A stretch of DNA of 64,000 bases from Zhuqueibacter pondensis (lineage in GTDB: Bacteria; Zhuqueibacterota; Zhuqueibacteria; Zhuqueibacterales; Zhuqueibacteraceae), in assembly GCA_034505955.1 (NCBI GenBank), contig JAPDQK010000016.1:40001-104000 (forward strand), given 5' to 3'. Under the pieces are notes generated by a model. The model did not search any database, had not been told where the DNA came from, and saw only the letters and a list, made by a program, of their open reading frames with translations. The number at the start of each line of letters is the position of its first letter. The first letter of the stretch is position 1. A program made the position numbers and the translations under genes. Shown piece by piece: positions 28,648 to 35,999 of this stretch.

Positions 28648-29955
28648 TCATTCGGCAATCATGCCGGTTGCCAGCAACATTTCACTTTGCGAGAGATAAT
28701 ATTGAATCAGTGCACGCTGCACTTGCAGCTCGGCCTGCGTCAAGTCGGCCTCGGCCACGATCACGTCGTTGGTGGTTGCGACTCCTTCACGTTGCTGTGC
28801 ACTGATGATGCGATAACGCTCTTGCTGTTGCGCCAGCAATTGTCGGGTGAGGTGGATTTGTTTGAAAGCGAATTTCGCATTCTCCCAGCTTTTTTCCACG
28901 TCAAATTCAATATTACGCAGCAGCTCACGTTCCGCAAGTGTCAGACGGTTATATTCCACTTCCGCTTCCTGCACCCGATAACGATCCTGTTTCCATCGCC
29001 ACAAATTCCATTGCAGGTTGAGGCCGACCGTGCTGTAATCCATCCATTCGTTCGCCACCTGGTTGAGTCCGGGCTTGGCGTAGTGATATTTTGCTTCCGC
29101 GCCAATTTCGGGGAAATAAGAACCGCGCGCCAGTTTGCGCGTCAATTGCGCCGCACGCTGGCCGAGACGCACACTGTTCAATTCCGGGCGATGCCGGATT
29201 GCCACTTGTTTGAGGCTATCGAGAGAAATGCGAAATTCTGTTGGTGTTGACAGGTCGGTTTCTGCGATGGGTCGTATTTCAGAGAGATCGAGCAGCCGAG
29301 CCAACTGCAGCTCGATCAGCCGTTGGTCGCGCTGATTTTGATCCATTTGAATCTTGATCTGCAAGCCTTGGTTGTATACTTGCAACGTATCATAAGCCAT
29401 GACCTGCGCAGCCCGAAAAAGATTGCGCGTTTGATCGAGTTGCACTGACAGGCGCGTCCGGCTTGCTTCCTGGATTTTTCGCTCCTTCTTGAGGATTTGC
29501 GCCTGATAAAAGAGCCGATAAACCTGAAGCGCGGTCTGCTGATTCAAAAACACCAGGCGGGCCTCTTCAGATTGCAGGGCGGTTTTGGCCAGATCGACTT
29601 GCGTGCGCAAGCGCATGCCGGTGAAGAGAGGCTGGCGCAAGCCAATCGCCAGATCGGTGCGATCATGCCCGCCAAGCTCTATTTGATTCGAAAATCCAGG
29701 TGGGGTAAACGGCAATTCAATTTTTGCGATTTCATCGGTATAGGAGGTCGTGGCGCTGGCATCCAGCGAAGGCCAGAGCTGGCCGCGCTTGATCGCCACT
29801 TCCAGTTCGGCGATTCGCCGCTGCAACTGCTGTTGTTTGAGCTGCAAGTTGTTCTGCCGGCCGAGACGCAAAGCTTCGTCCAAGGTGAGGGGGGCCTGGG
29901 CGGCAGCCAGGTTGATCACCAGGAGCAGTGCCAACGCCGTTAGGTTTCGTATCAT
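28648..29955 (-). CDS. TolC-family outer membrane efflux protein
   Basis: 435 aa with a signal peptide (MIRNLTALALLLVINLAAAQ) and two OEP repeats, each with long coiled-coil helices (starting near LTLDEALRLGRQNNLQL and around 245 to the end). The length is standard for TolC. It forms the trimeric outer-membrane duct for efflux complexes. AGGAGAGAGGG precedes ATG 29955. It is placed between the MCE protein (46 bp upstream) and the YbhG-like adaptor, so it could serve the ABC-2 exporter and possibly the MCE system. Confidence 0.93.
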   Translation of the reverse strand: MIRNLTALALLLVINLAAAQAPLTLDEALRLGRQNNLQLKQQQLQRRIAELEVAIKRGQLWPSLDASATTSYTDEIAKIELPFTPPGFSNQIELGGHDRTDLAIGLRQPLFTGMRLRTQVDLAKTALQSEEARLVFLNQQTALQVYRLFYQAQILKKERKIQEASRTRLSVQLDQTRNLFRAAQVMAYDTLQVYNQGLQIKIQMDQNQRDQRLIELQLARLLDLSEIRPIAETDLSTPTEFRISLDSLKQVAIRHRPELNSVRLGQRAAQLTRKLARGSYFPEIGAEAKYHYAKPGLNQVANEWMDYSTVGLNLQWNLWRWKQDRYRVQEAEVEYNRLTLAERELLRNIEFDVEKSWENAKFAFKQIHLTRQLLAQQQERYRIISAQQREGVATTNDVIVAEADLTQAELQVQRALIQYYLSQSEMLLATGMIAE

Positions 29956-30001
29956 TCCCTCTCTCCTGATTGCTCCAATTAACCGTCCGCACGGTGGTGC
30001 T

Positions 30002-30916
30002 TCAAAACAAACGAATCACACTCACCTGCAAATATTTGCCGGGATTTTTCTTTACATCATTTATCAGACTTTGCAGCTCATCGACGGTTTGTCTGGTTTT
30101 GTGATACATTTCGTCGTCACGCAGCAGCTTGCCCACAGTTCCTTGCTGATTTTCCACCTCGGCCAGCAATTTGCGGGTCACGGTGAGAGCACTATCGAGC
30201 TGGGCCACGACTTTGGGTAATTGCGCCGCGCTCTTGCTGAAATTCTGCGAGGCGCTGTCGAGCGAGGCTTGGCGGCGCTGCCAAAAAGAGTCCCAGCCGG
30301 AAGAAAGCGTATCGAGATTCGCCAGGGTGTTTTCGAGGTGGTGCATGTTTTTGTCAAGATTTTCATCCAGCCGGCTGGTGAGGCGCCGGACATTGTCGAG
30401 GGTAGCGGCGAAAGTCTGCGGAGCACGGCGATTCAATGTCGTATCCATCGCCGTGTTGAGTTTGTTCAACAGCGAGGTGGCCTGTGACATCAAATCCGAA
30501 AGTGAGCCGCCGGCATCGGCCAAATCCGTGATGTAGGTTCCGTGAACAACATCGCCTTCTCGCAATGATTCCGCCGAGGTGCCGGGCATGAGGTCGATGT
30601 ATTTCTCGCCGATCATGCCGATGCTGCGAATCGCCGCACGCGAATCACGCGGGAACGGCGTTTCGCCATTCATCCAGACCCGCACCGCAACGTGACCGTT
30701 TTCCAGGCGCATTTGTTTCACGTGCCCCACTTTCAATCCCGAGACGGTTACCGCATCGCCATTTTCGAGGCCGGTGATGTTTTCAAAAATGATGTTGAGG
30801 TGATAACCACGATGGCGCACCGGAACGTTACGGAGAAAAACATAACCGTAAAGACCAATAACGATGGCGATGACAATCGCCGCGCCAACGATGACTTCAT
30901 TCGTCCAGCGTCGCAT
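30002..30916 (-). CDS. mlaD: MlaD/MCE-domain protein
   Basis: 304 aa from ATG 30916 (GGGAG upstream; the longer frame to 30967 is not favoured). One N-terminal membrane helix (IVGAAIVIAIVIGLYGYVFL), one MCE domain (about 35-120; FENITGLENGDAVTVSGLKV, GEKYIDLMPG), then a long helical region (about 150-300) rich in heptads. MCE proteins form hexameric rings or tubes carrying phospholipids between membranes; the long tail is typical of forms that span the periplasm. The gene overlaps the ATPase stop by 20 bp. Confidence 0.92.
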   Translation of the reverse strand: MRRWTNEVIVGAAIVIAIVIGLYGYVFLRNVPVRHRGYHLNIIFENITGLENGDAVTVSGLKVGHVKQMRLENGHVAVRVWMNGETPFPRDSRAAIRSIGMIGEKYIDLMPGTSAESLREGDVVHGTYITDLADAGGSLSDLMSQATSLLNKLNTAMDTTLNRRAPQTFAATLDNVRRLTSRLDENLDKNMHHLENTLANLDTLSSGWDSFWQRRQASLDSASQNFSKSAAQLPKVVAQLDSALTVTRKLLAEVENQQGTVGKLLRDDEMYHKTRQTVDELQSLINDVKKNPGKYLQVSVIRLF

Positions 30917-31682
30917 GAGATGCTCCCGAGTTGTTGTTTCGTTCGAGCCATTCGTGCCCGCGTGCACTTTCCAGAAAGTTCAGGACGGCGGGCTCGGTGC
31001 ATTTGGCCAATTCTGCCGGTGTCCCGTAAAAACGTATGACGCCTTCATCCAACATGGCCACTTTTTTCGCAACACGATAAACACTATGCATGTCATGCGT
31101 CACCACGACCGAGGTGACGCCGAGCCTTTGATTCAAATCATAAATCACTTGGTTGATGGAATCCGCACGCGGCGGGTCCAGGCCGGTGGTCGGCTCATCG
31201 TAGAGCAGCACTTCCGGGCTTGTGACCAAAGCGCGCGCGATGGCGGTGCGCTTTTTCATGCCACCGCTCAGCTCCGAGGGATATTTTGATTCCACGCCTT
31301 CCAGACCCACCATTTCCAGTGAGGCGCGTATCTTTTTTTGAATTTCGTGGTACGGCAGCCGGGTGTGGCGCCGCAATCCCATGGCCAAATTTTCTTCGAC
31401 CGTCATGGAATCGAACAGCGCCGAGCTTTGAAAAACCATCGCAATTTTCTTGCGCACGTTGACCAGCTCGCGATAGGGAAGCCGGCTAATGTCCACGCCA
31501 TCCACCAACACCTCACCACGATCCGGTTTCAGCAAACCGATGATGTGCTTCAACAGCACCGATTTACCACAACCGCTGCCGCCGATGATGGCAGTAGTGC
31601 AACCTTCTTCAATTACCAGATTGACGCCACGCAAGACCGCAAGATCACCAAAACTTTTTTCTACTTCCCGAAAAGCAATCAT
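30897..31682 (-). CDS. mlaF: MlaF-type ABC ATPase of the MCE lipid transporter
   Basis: 261 aa from ATG 31682, whose ATG overlaps the permease stop (ATGA). Walker A GGSGCGKS, signature LSGGMKKR, Walker B LLYDEPTTGLDP, H-loop VTHDMHSV are all intact and typical of Ttg2A/MlaF. The frame extends upstream inside the permease gene to 31808, but that part is not conserved-looking. It powers phospholipid movement with MlaE and MlaD. Confidence 0.95.
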   Translation of the reverse strand: MIAFREVEKSFGDLAVLRGVNLVIEEGCTTAIIGGSGCGKSVLLKHIIGLLKPDRGEVLVDGVDISRLPYRELVNVRKKIAMVFQSSALFDSMTVEENLAMGLRRHTRLPYHEIQKKIRASLEMVGLEGVESKYPSELSGGMKKRTAIARALVTSPEVLLYDEPTTGLDPPRADSINQVIYDLNQRLGVTSVVVTHDMHSVYRVAKKVAMLDEGVIRFYGTPAELAKCTEPAVLNFLESARGHEWLERNNNSGASHATLDE

Positions 31683-32452
31683 GTTAAAATCACTTTTGCC
31701 ATCAGAAAATCCAGAGTCAAAATCAGCAAACACGCGCTCACCGCGGCGTTGGTGGCAGCAGTGCCGACTCCCTCGGCGCCTTGACGGGCATTGAACCCCT
31801 GATAGCACGCGACCATGATAATCGACGCTCCGAAGAGCACCGATTTGGAAAGCGGCAGGGCAAAGTCACGCCAACTGACATACATCTTGACGCCTTTGAA
31901 AAATTCGAAAGTGGTCAGGTCCGTCAAAGAAATGGCGGTAATCCATCCTGAAATCATGCCGATAAAAGCCGCGAATACGGTCAGCACCGGCACCATGACC
32001 ATGCCGGCGATCAGGCGCGGCACCACGAGATAGGCAACGGGATTGAAGGCCATGGCCTCGAGCGCATCGATCTGCTCGGTTACTTTCATGGTGCCGATTT
32101 CTGCGGCAATGGCAGCGCCAACTCTTCCGGCCAGCACCAAAGCCGTCATGGCGGAGGCCAGTTCCTGTAGAATCGCCTTCTCCACCACGGTGCCGGAAAT
32201 ATACATCGGCACGGTCTGCGTGAACTGTTTCACTGCTTGCAAGGCAGTTACCATGCCCATGAAAATGGAAATATAGCCGACGATGGGAAGCGAGCGAATG
32301 CCGATGCGCATCATTTGCTCCACCACCAAACCGGCATAGGTACGCACATCGGCCAGGGCCAGCAGGGTTTGATAAGCCAATTTACCAAAGTTGCCGACGT
32401 GAAAAAGAAAACGCAGGAATTGCGCTCCCAAGAATCTAAGGAAAGTAAACAT
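31679..32452 (-). CDS. mlaE: MlaE-type permease of the MCE lipid transporter
   Basis: 257 aa with the MlaE/YrbE fold: five or six membrane helices and the conserved core EKAILQELASAMTALVLAGR followed by VGAAIAAEIGTMKVTEQIDA. It is the inner-membrane subunit of the MCE phospholipid transporter. It is the first gene of the translationally coupled set mlaE-mlaF-mlaD. The AT-rich upstream stretch (minus-strand TATATT near 32480) may hold a promoter, but no good -35 is visible. The ribosome site is weak. Confidence 0.95.
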   Translation of the reverse strand: MFTFLRFLGAQFLRFLFHVGNFGKLAYQTLLALADVRTYAGLVVEQMMRIGIRSLPIVGYISIFMGMVTALQAVKQFTQTVPMYISGTVVEKAILQELASAMTALVLAGRVGAAIAAEIGTMKVTEQIDALEAMAFNPVAYLVVPRLIAGMVMVPVLTVFAAFIGMISGWITAISLTDLTTFEFFKGVKMYVSWRDFALPLSKSVLFGASIIMVACYQGFNARQGAEGVGTAATNAAVSACLLILTLDFLMAKVILT

Positions 32453-32646
32453 GGTACCGGTTCAAATTCTATTTAAAATATAATATACGTTCACCACCTC
32501 TGAAAGTTCGCTCAGACCAGTCAATTCAATAACACATTGGGCAGCGAATCCGGCATAAAATCCGTCAGTAGTTATTTTTATCAATCCACTTGCGGCATAC
32601 TTTCCGTGCCGGCTTCATGCCGAGACAGCAAAGAGAATGCTTTGAT

Positions 32647-33282
32647 CTATTTCGGTGGCATGTCTGCCGCTCGGAGTTTTTGATATTGCGCGCGGCCGGC
32701 TTCGGTCAACACGCCGTTCATGAAAATGTCAATCAAGATCAAAATTGCGGCATGCATGGAATAAGAAGCGTTGATCAGCAACTTCGGTTGAATTCCCTCC
32801 TGAATCGCACCCTGCAAAAAGTGCAAGAACATGTCGCAATCGAGATCCGTGCGAATCGTGCCGTCTCTGGTGCCCTGCTCGAAAATCGCCTGCATGTTTT
32901 TGTGCATGCGTTCACGACGAAAAGCTTCGATGCGCTGCCAGAGGTGCGGCAAGTGCGTGTGCAAGCTCTCGATCATTACTTTGGTTACCAATCGATTTTG
33001 CAGGTCGGCGATCAGCTCGATGAGGCGAAAAAGTTTTTCAATAGCCGACAACGGACTTGCGAGAATGGTGTCGCAGCGACGATTGACTTCCGCGAAAGTG
33101 TGCGCCATCAGCTCCTCCGCCAATTGCAATTTGGTCGGGAAGAATTTGTAGAGCGTTTTTTTGCTCATTCCCAACTCGCTGGCAATTTCGTCCATGGAAG
33201 TTTTCCCGTAACCGATGGCTGAAAATTTTTCTTTGGTTTTATTGAGAATGCGCTCGCGCACTTCATTCTGATGAGAATTCAT
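32647..33282 (-). CDS. TetR/AcrR-family regulator
   Basis: 211 aa from ATG 33282. An N-terminal TetR helix-turn-helix (about 8-55) reads GKTSMDEIASELGMSKKTLY followed by KFFPTKLQL. The C-terminal ligand domain is all-helical. An upstream in-frame start at 33342 would add 20 unrelated residues. It heads the Mla/TolC/Ybh-like cluster 195 bp upstream of mlaE, so it probably controls that cluster, as CecR (YbiH) controls ybhGFSR in E. coli. A perfect dyad at its predicted transcription start suggests autoregulation. Confidence 0.9.
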   Translation of the reverse strand: MNSHQNEVRERILNKTKEKFSAIGYGKTSMDEIASELGMSKKTLYKFFPTKLQLAEELMAHTFAEVNRRCDTILASPLSAIEKLFRLIELIADLQNRLVTKVMIESLHTHLPHLWQRIEAFRRERMHKNMQAIFEQGTRDGTIRTDLDCDMFLHFLQGAIQEGIQPKLLINASYSMHAAILILIDIFMNGVLTEAGRAQYQKLRAADMPPK

Positions 33283-33461
33283 TTGTACTATAGAAACTAT
33301 AAAAGTGTTTTCGGTTTCTGTATAACTAAAATAAAACGGCAAACCTGCCGTTAATCATGCTTCATAGGTTAAAATGTCATTAGTCTCTACCGCTGCGCTT
33401 CCAGCAATGACCGGCACTATTTATATCGTAACACAGAACAAGCTCAAGCAACAGGAAATTT

Positions 33462-33481
33462 GAAAACTATATTTAGTTTTC
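33462..33481. promoter_or_regulatory. Candidate TetR operator (perfect dyad)
   Basis: On the plus strand GAAAACTA, TATT, TAGTTTTC: perfect 8-bp arms. It begins one base after the -10 hexamer of the leftward promoter, so it covers the expected transcription start, where a repressor would block initiation. A second short dyad TATAGAAACTATA lies just upstream of the TetR start codon (about 33291-33303). Confidence 0.55.
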
Positions 33482-33510
33482 AATATATGAAAACATCTTT
33501 TTTTTGTCAA
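33482..33510 (-). promoter_or_regulatory. Predicted strong promoter of the TetR gene
   Basis: On the minus strand a perfect TTGACA (33510-33505), a 17-bp spacer and TATATT (33487-33482). Transcription would start near 33475 with a leader of about 190 nt before the TetR ATG. It is the best sigma70-like match in this cluster. Confidence 0.6.
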
Positions 33511-33869
33511 GCACTTTTTAGAGCGCTTTGCGGTAAAATTTGTAATGCCCAAGTGACTTGACCATGTCCCGTAAATTTTTCAACGCAAACAAATCCAAAG
33601 AAATGAGTAGCCGGGTTTCGACTTGGAACTCGAACGTGGGAGCGCGCTGCCTCTGCCGACCGTGATACTTGCGCCGGCAGAATTTGAACCGCATAGTCGT
33701 TAACCCCGCTTGGGGGAGCTTTCTGATGGTACTGCAAGTTCAAATTGGGAGATTGGCTTTCCATCATCACTGCGCCAACTCGGAATTCTCCAAAACTTTT
33801 TAGCCATATGATGAAAAACAAACAAAACTTGAACGGAAGATTGGATCAAAGTATCAGTGCAGAATTTCC
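33511..33869. other. Intergenic region, no supported gene
   Basis: About 360 bp between the TetR promoter and the 3' end of the cyclase gene. A 104-codon frame on the minus strand has low-complexity, non-protein-like composition. Two stretches (near 33630 and 33680) look vaguely like tRNA T-arms, but no complete cloverleaf can be drawn. Confidence 0.5.
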
Positions 33870-35984
33870 TTATTTCGTTTTGAACTCATAGACGCCATCC
33901 CAATCCCGTGGCGGCGGATTTTCAATGAAATCCAAACAGCGGGCAACATAGACGCGTGAGGGGCCGTCCGAAGGGAAATAGCGCAAGATTCGCTTGAATT
34001 CTTTGATCGCTTTGTACCACTCACGCTGCTTGTAGTGCTTCAGTCCCTGATGATAAACGTTGATCAGCAAATCTTGCTCGATCTCCGGCAGGCTGTTCAT
34101 GCTGCAAAGCTCATAGATTTTGACCGGCTTTTTCTTGCCCTTGACTCTGACCAAATCAAGCTCACGCACGCGCGCCTTGTTTTTGACCTTGGCGTAGGTC
34201 GATTCGGAAATGATGATGGAGGTCCAATATTGTTTGTTGGCGCCTTCCAGACGCGCCGCGAGGTTCACCTCGTCGCCGATCACGGTGTAATCGAATTTTT
34301 GCTGCGAGCCCAAATTCCCGACAATCACCGCACCGGTGTTGATGCCGATGCCGATCTGAAAATAATCTTGCGCATTGGCAGACCAGCGCTTCTGGATGGC
34401 GCGCAGGTTGGCGATCATCTCGCAGGCGGTGATGCACGCTTTTTCCGCGTGGTTGGCATAATAGTGCGGCGCGCCATACAGCGCCATCACCGCATCACCA
34501 ACGAACTTATCCAGCGTACCAGCATTGCGAAAGACAATCTCGACCATTTCCGTCAGATACTCATTCAGCCGTTGCACCACCACTTCGGGCGCATGTTTTT
34601 CACAGTAGGTGGTGAAGCTGCGCACGTCACTAAAGAGAATGGTCAGCTCGCGTTTTTCGCCACCAAACTTTGGCATTTCACCCTTGGCGAGCATGGCATC
34701 GACCACGCTTTTCGAAACATATTGCGAGAACACTTTGCGCACGAATCGCCTCTCGCGGCGCTCGAAAACGATAAGTTGCGCCGAATTCCCGATGTAACTC
34801 ACCACAATCGCGGTTATTGGACCCACCAACGGCATCCAAAGTTGTTTGGTCGAGAAAAATAACAATGAAAACACGAACAGCGCAAGGATTTCGAGAATGC
34901 CAAAAATCACACCGAAGAGTGCACGGGTCGGTACCACGATCAACATGGTGAGAAAGCTCACCAGCACGATCATGACGATTTCGGCCCAATACGGCATGCG
35001 CGTGATAAAATCGCCGGCCAGTAAAGTGCTGAGCGCATTGGCATGCACTTCCACTCCGGGCATTTTTCTTTTGACGCCGCGACTCGAGAAAAAAGGCGTG
35101 AATTTATTGTCCTGCAGCTCCTCCACGGTGGCACCGACAAACACGATCTTGTTTTTAAAAGTGCCCCATTGCAAATGCTGCTCGAAGATATCGGTGTCTT
35201 CGACCTCGTTCAAGCGGAAACTGGCGTCATCAAGAACATTGGCGATGGAATAAGTCGGATAAGTTCCAGCCGGGCCGCGAAAATTGATCAGGAAGGGATT
35301 CGGGGGCAACTTTCGGCCAGCCAGGCGCAGCGCGTCAATTTTCGCCGCATGATCCAACACCGCCTTGCCGGTCGCAAGTCGAAGGTAAGCGCGCACCGCG
35401 AGTGGCAGATATTTCTGATGGTTGAATTCTTGATAAAGCAAATACTGGCGAATAAACCCGTCAGTATCTTCGGGAATGTTGACGATCCCCCAATCCGGAT
35501 TATTCGCCAACAACGGTGGAATCGGTTTCGACAGGTAAGTATTGAGGATTTGGTTTTTGGCCCAATCGAAGACCACCTTGCCGGCAAAAATAACGCGGCC
35601 GGAGCGTTGGGCGGCGCGGGCTAAGAAAAGATCATCACCAGGATTGTTGACCGAGGGCTCGGTAAATTCCAGATCAAAAACAATCAGGCGCGCACCGGCG
35701 GCGGTTAAATTGTCAATCAGCCTGGCGTAATACGTACGAGGATAAGGTAATTTCTGTGGCAGGCTGGCAATGGTTTGTTCGTCAAGCGCAACAATGATGA
35801 TGTCAGTGTTCGAAACATCTTCTATACCGCGGAGTGTAAAGCGGACATCGTAGGTTTTAAGTTCGAGATTCTCGAAAGCGGAAGTGAAACTGAGAAGCAA
35901 TGCCATCAGCCCGGCAAGCAGGCTGATAACGCTGCCTAAAATCCATTTATTGGTCAGTCGTCCCCACACGGTTTGAAGTTGCAC
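33870..35984 (-). CDS. CHASE2-domain class III adenylate/guanylate cyclase
   Basis: 704 aa. An N-terminal membrane helix, a periplasmic CHASE2 sensor domain (about 40-330; VALDEQTI, VFDLEFTEP, FVGATVEE), three closely spaced membrane helices (about 335-405), then a class III cyclase catalytic domain (about 440-625). Both metal-binding aspartates are present (ILFSDVRSFT and DKFVGDAVMALYG), and the KFDYTVIGDEVNLAARLE segment carries the lysine and transition-state residues, so it should be active. A TPR-like tail closes the protein. It makes a cyclic nucleotide in response to a periplasmic signal. Adenylate versus guanylate specificity cannot be settled by eye. It is the last gene of a four-gene unit. 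Confidence 0.92.
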   Translation of the reverse strand: MQLQTVWGRLTNKWILGSVISLLAGLMALLLSFTSAFENLELKTYDVRFTLRGIEDVSNTDIIIVALDEQTIASLPQKLPYPRTYYARLIDNLTAAGARLIVFDLEFTEPSVNNPGDDLFLARAAQRSGRVIFAGKVVFDWAKNQILNTYLSKPIPPLLANNPDWGIVNIPEDTDGFIRQYLLYQEFNHQKYLPLAVRAYLRLATGKAVLDHAAKIDALRLAGRKLPPNPFLINFRGPAGTYPTYSIANVLDDASFRLNEVEDTDIFEQHLQWGTFKNKIVFVGATVEELQDNKFTPFFSSRGVKRKMPGVEVHANALSTLLAGDFITRMPYWAEIVMIVLVSFLTMLIVVPTRALFGVIFGILEILALFVFSLLFFSTKQLWMPLVGPITAIVVSYIGNSAQLIVFERRERRFVRKVFSQYVSKSVVDAMLAKGEMPKFGGEKRELTILFSDVRSFTTYCEKHAPEVVVQRLNEYLTEMVEIVFRNAGTLDKFVGDAVMALYGAPHYYANHAEKACITACEMIANLRAIQKRWSANAQDYFQIGIGINTGAVIVGNLGSQQKFDYTVIGDEVNLAARLEGANKQYWTSIIISESTYAKVKNKARVRELDLVRVKGKKKPVKIYELCSMNSLPEIEQDLLINVYHQGLKHYKQREWYKAIKEFKRILRYFPSDGPSRVYVARCLDFIENPPPRDWDGVYEFKTK

Positions 35985-35999
35985 TGCTTGACCACAGGG

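Noticed and set aside
33600..33700. tRNA-like stretches with T-arm resemblance
   Set aside because: No acceptor, D or anticodon stems can be drawn around them; at best they are degenerate remnants.
33507..33821. 104-codon minus-strand frame beside the TetR promoter
   Set aside because: It overlaps the -35 of a strong predicted promoter and has no domain-like pattern.
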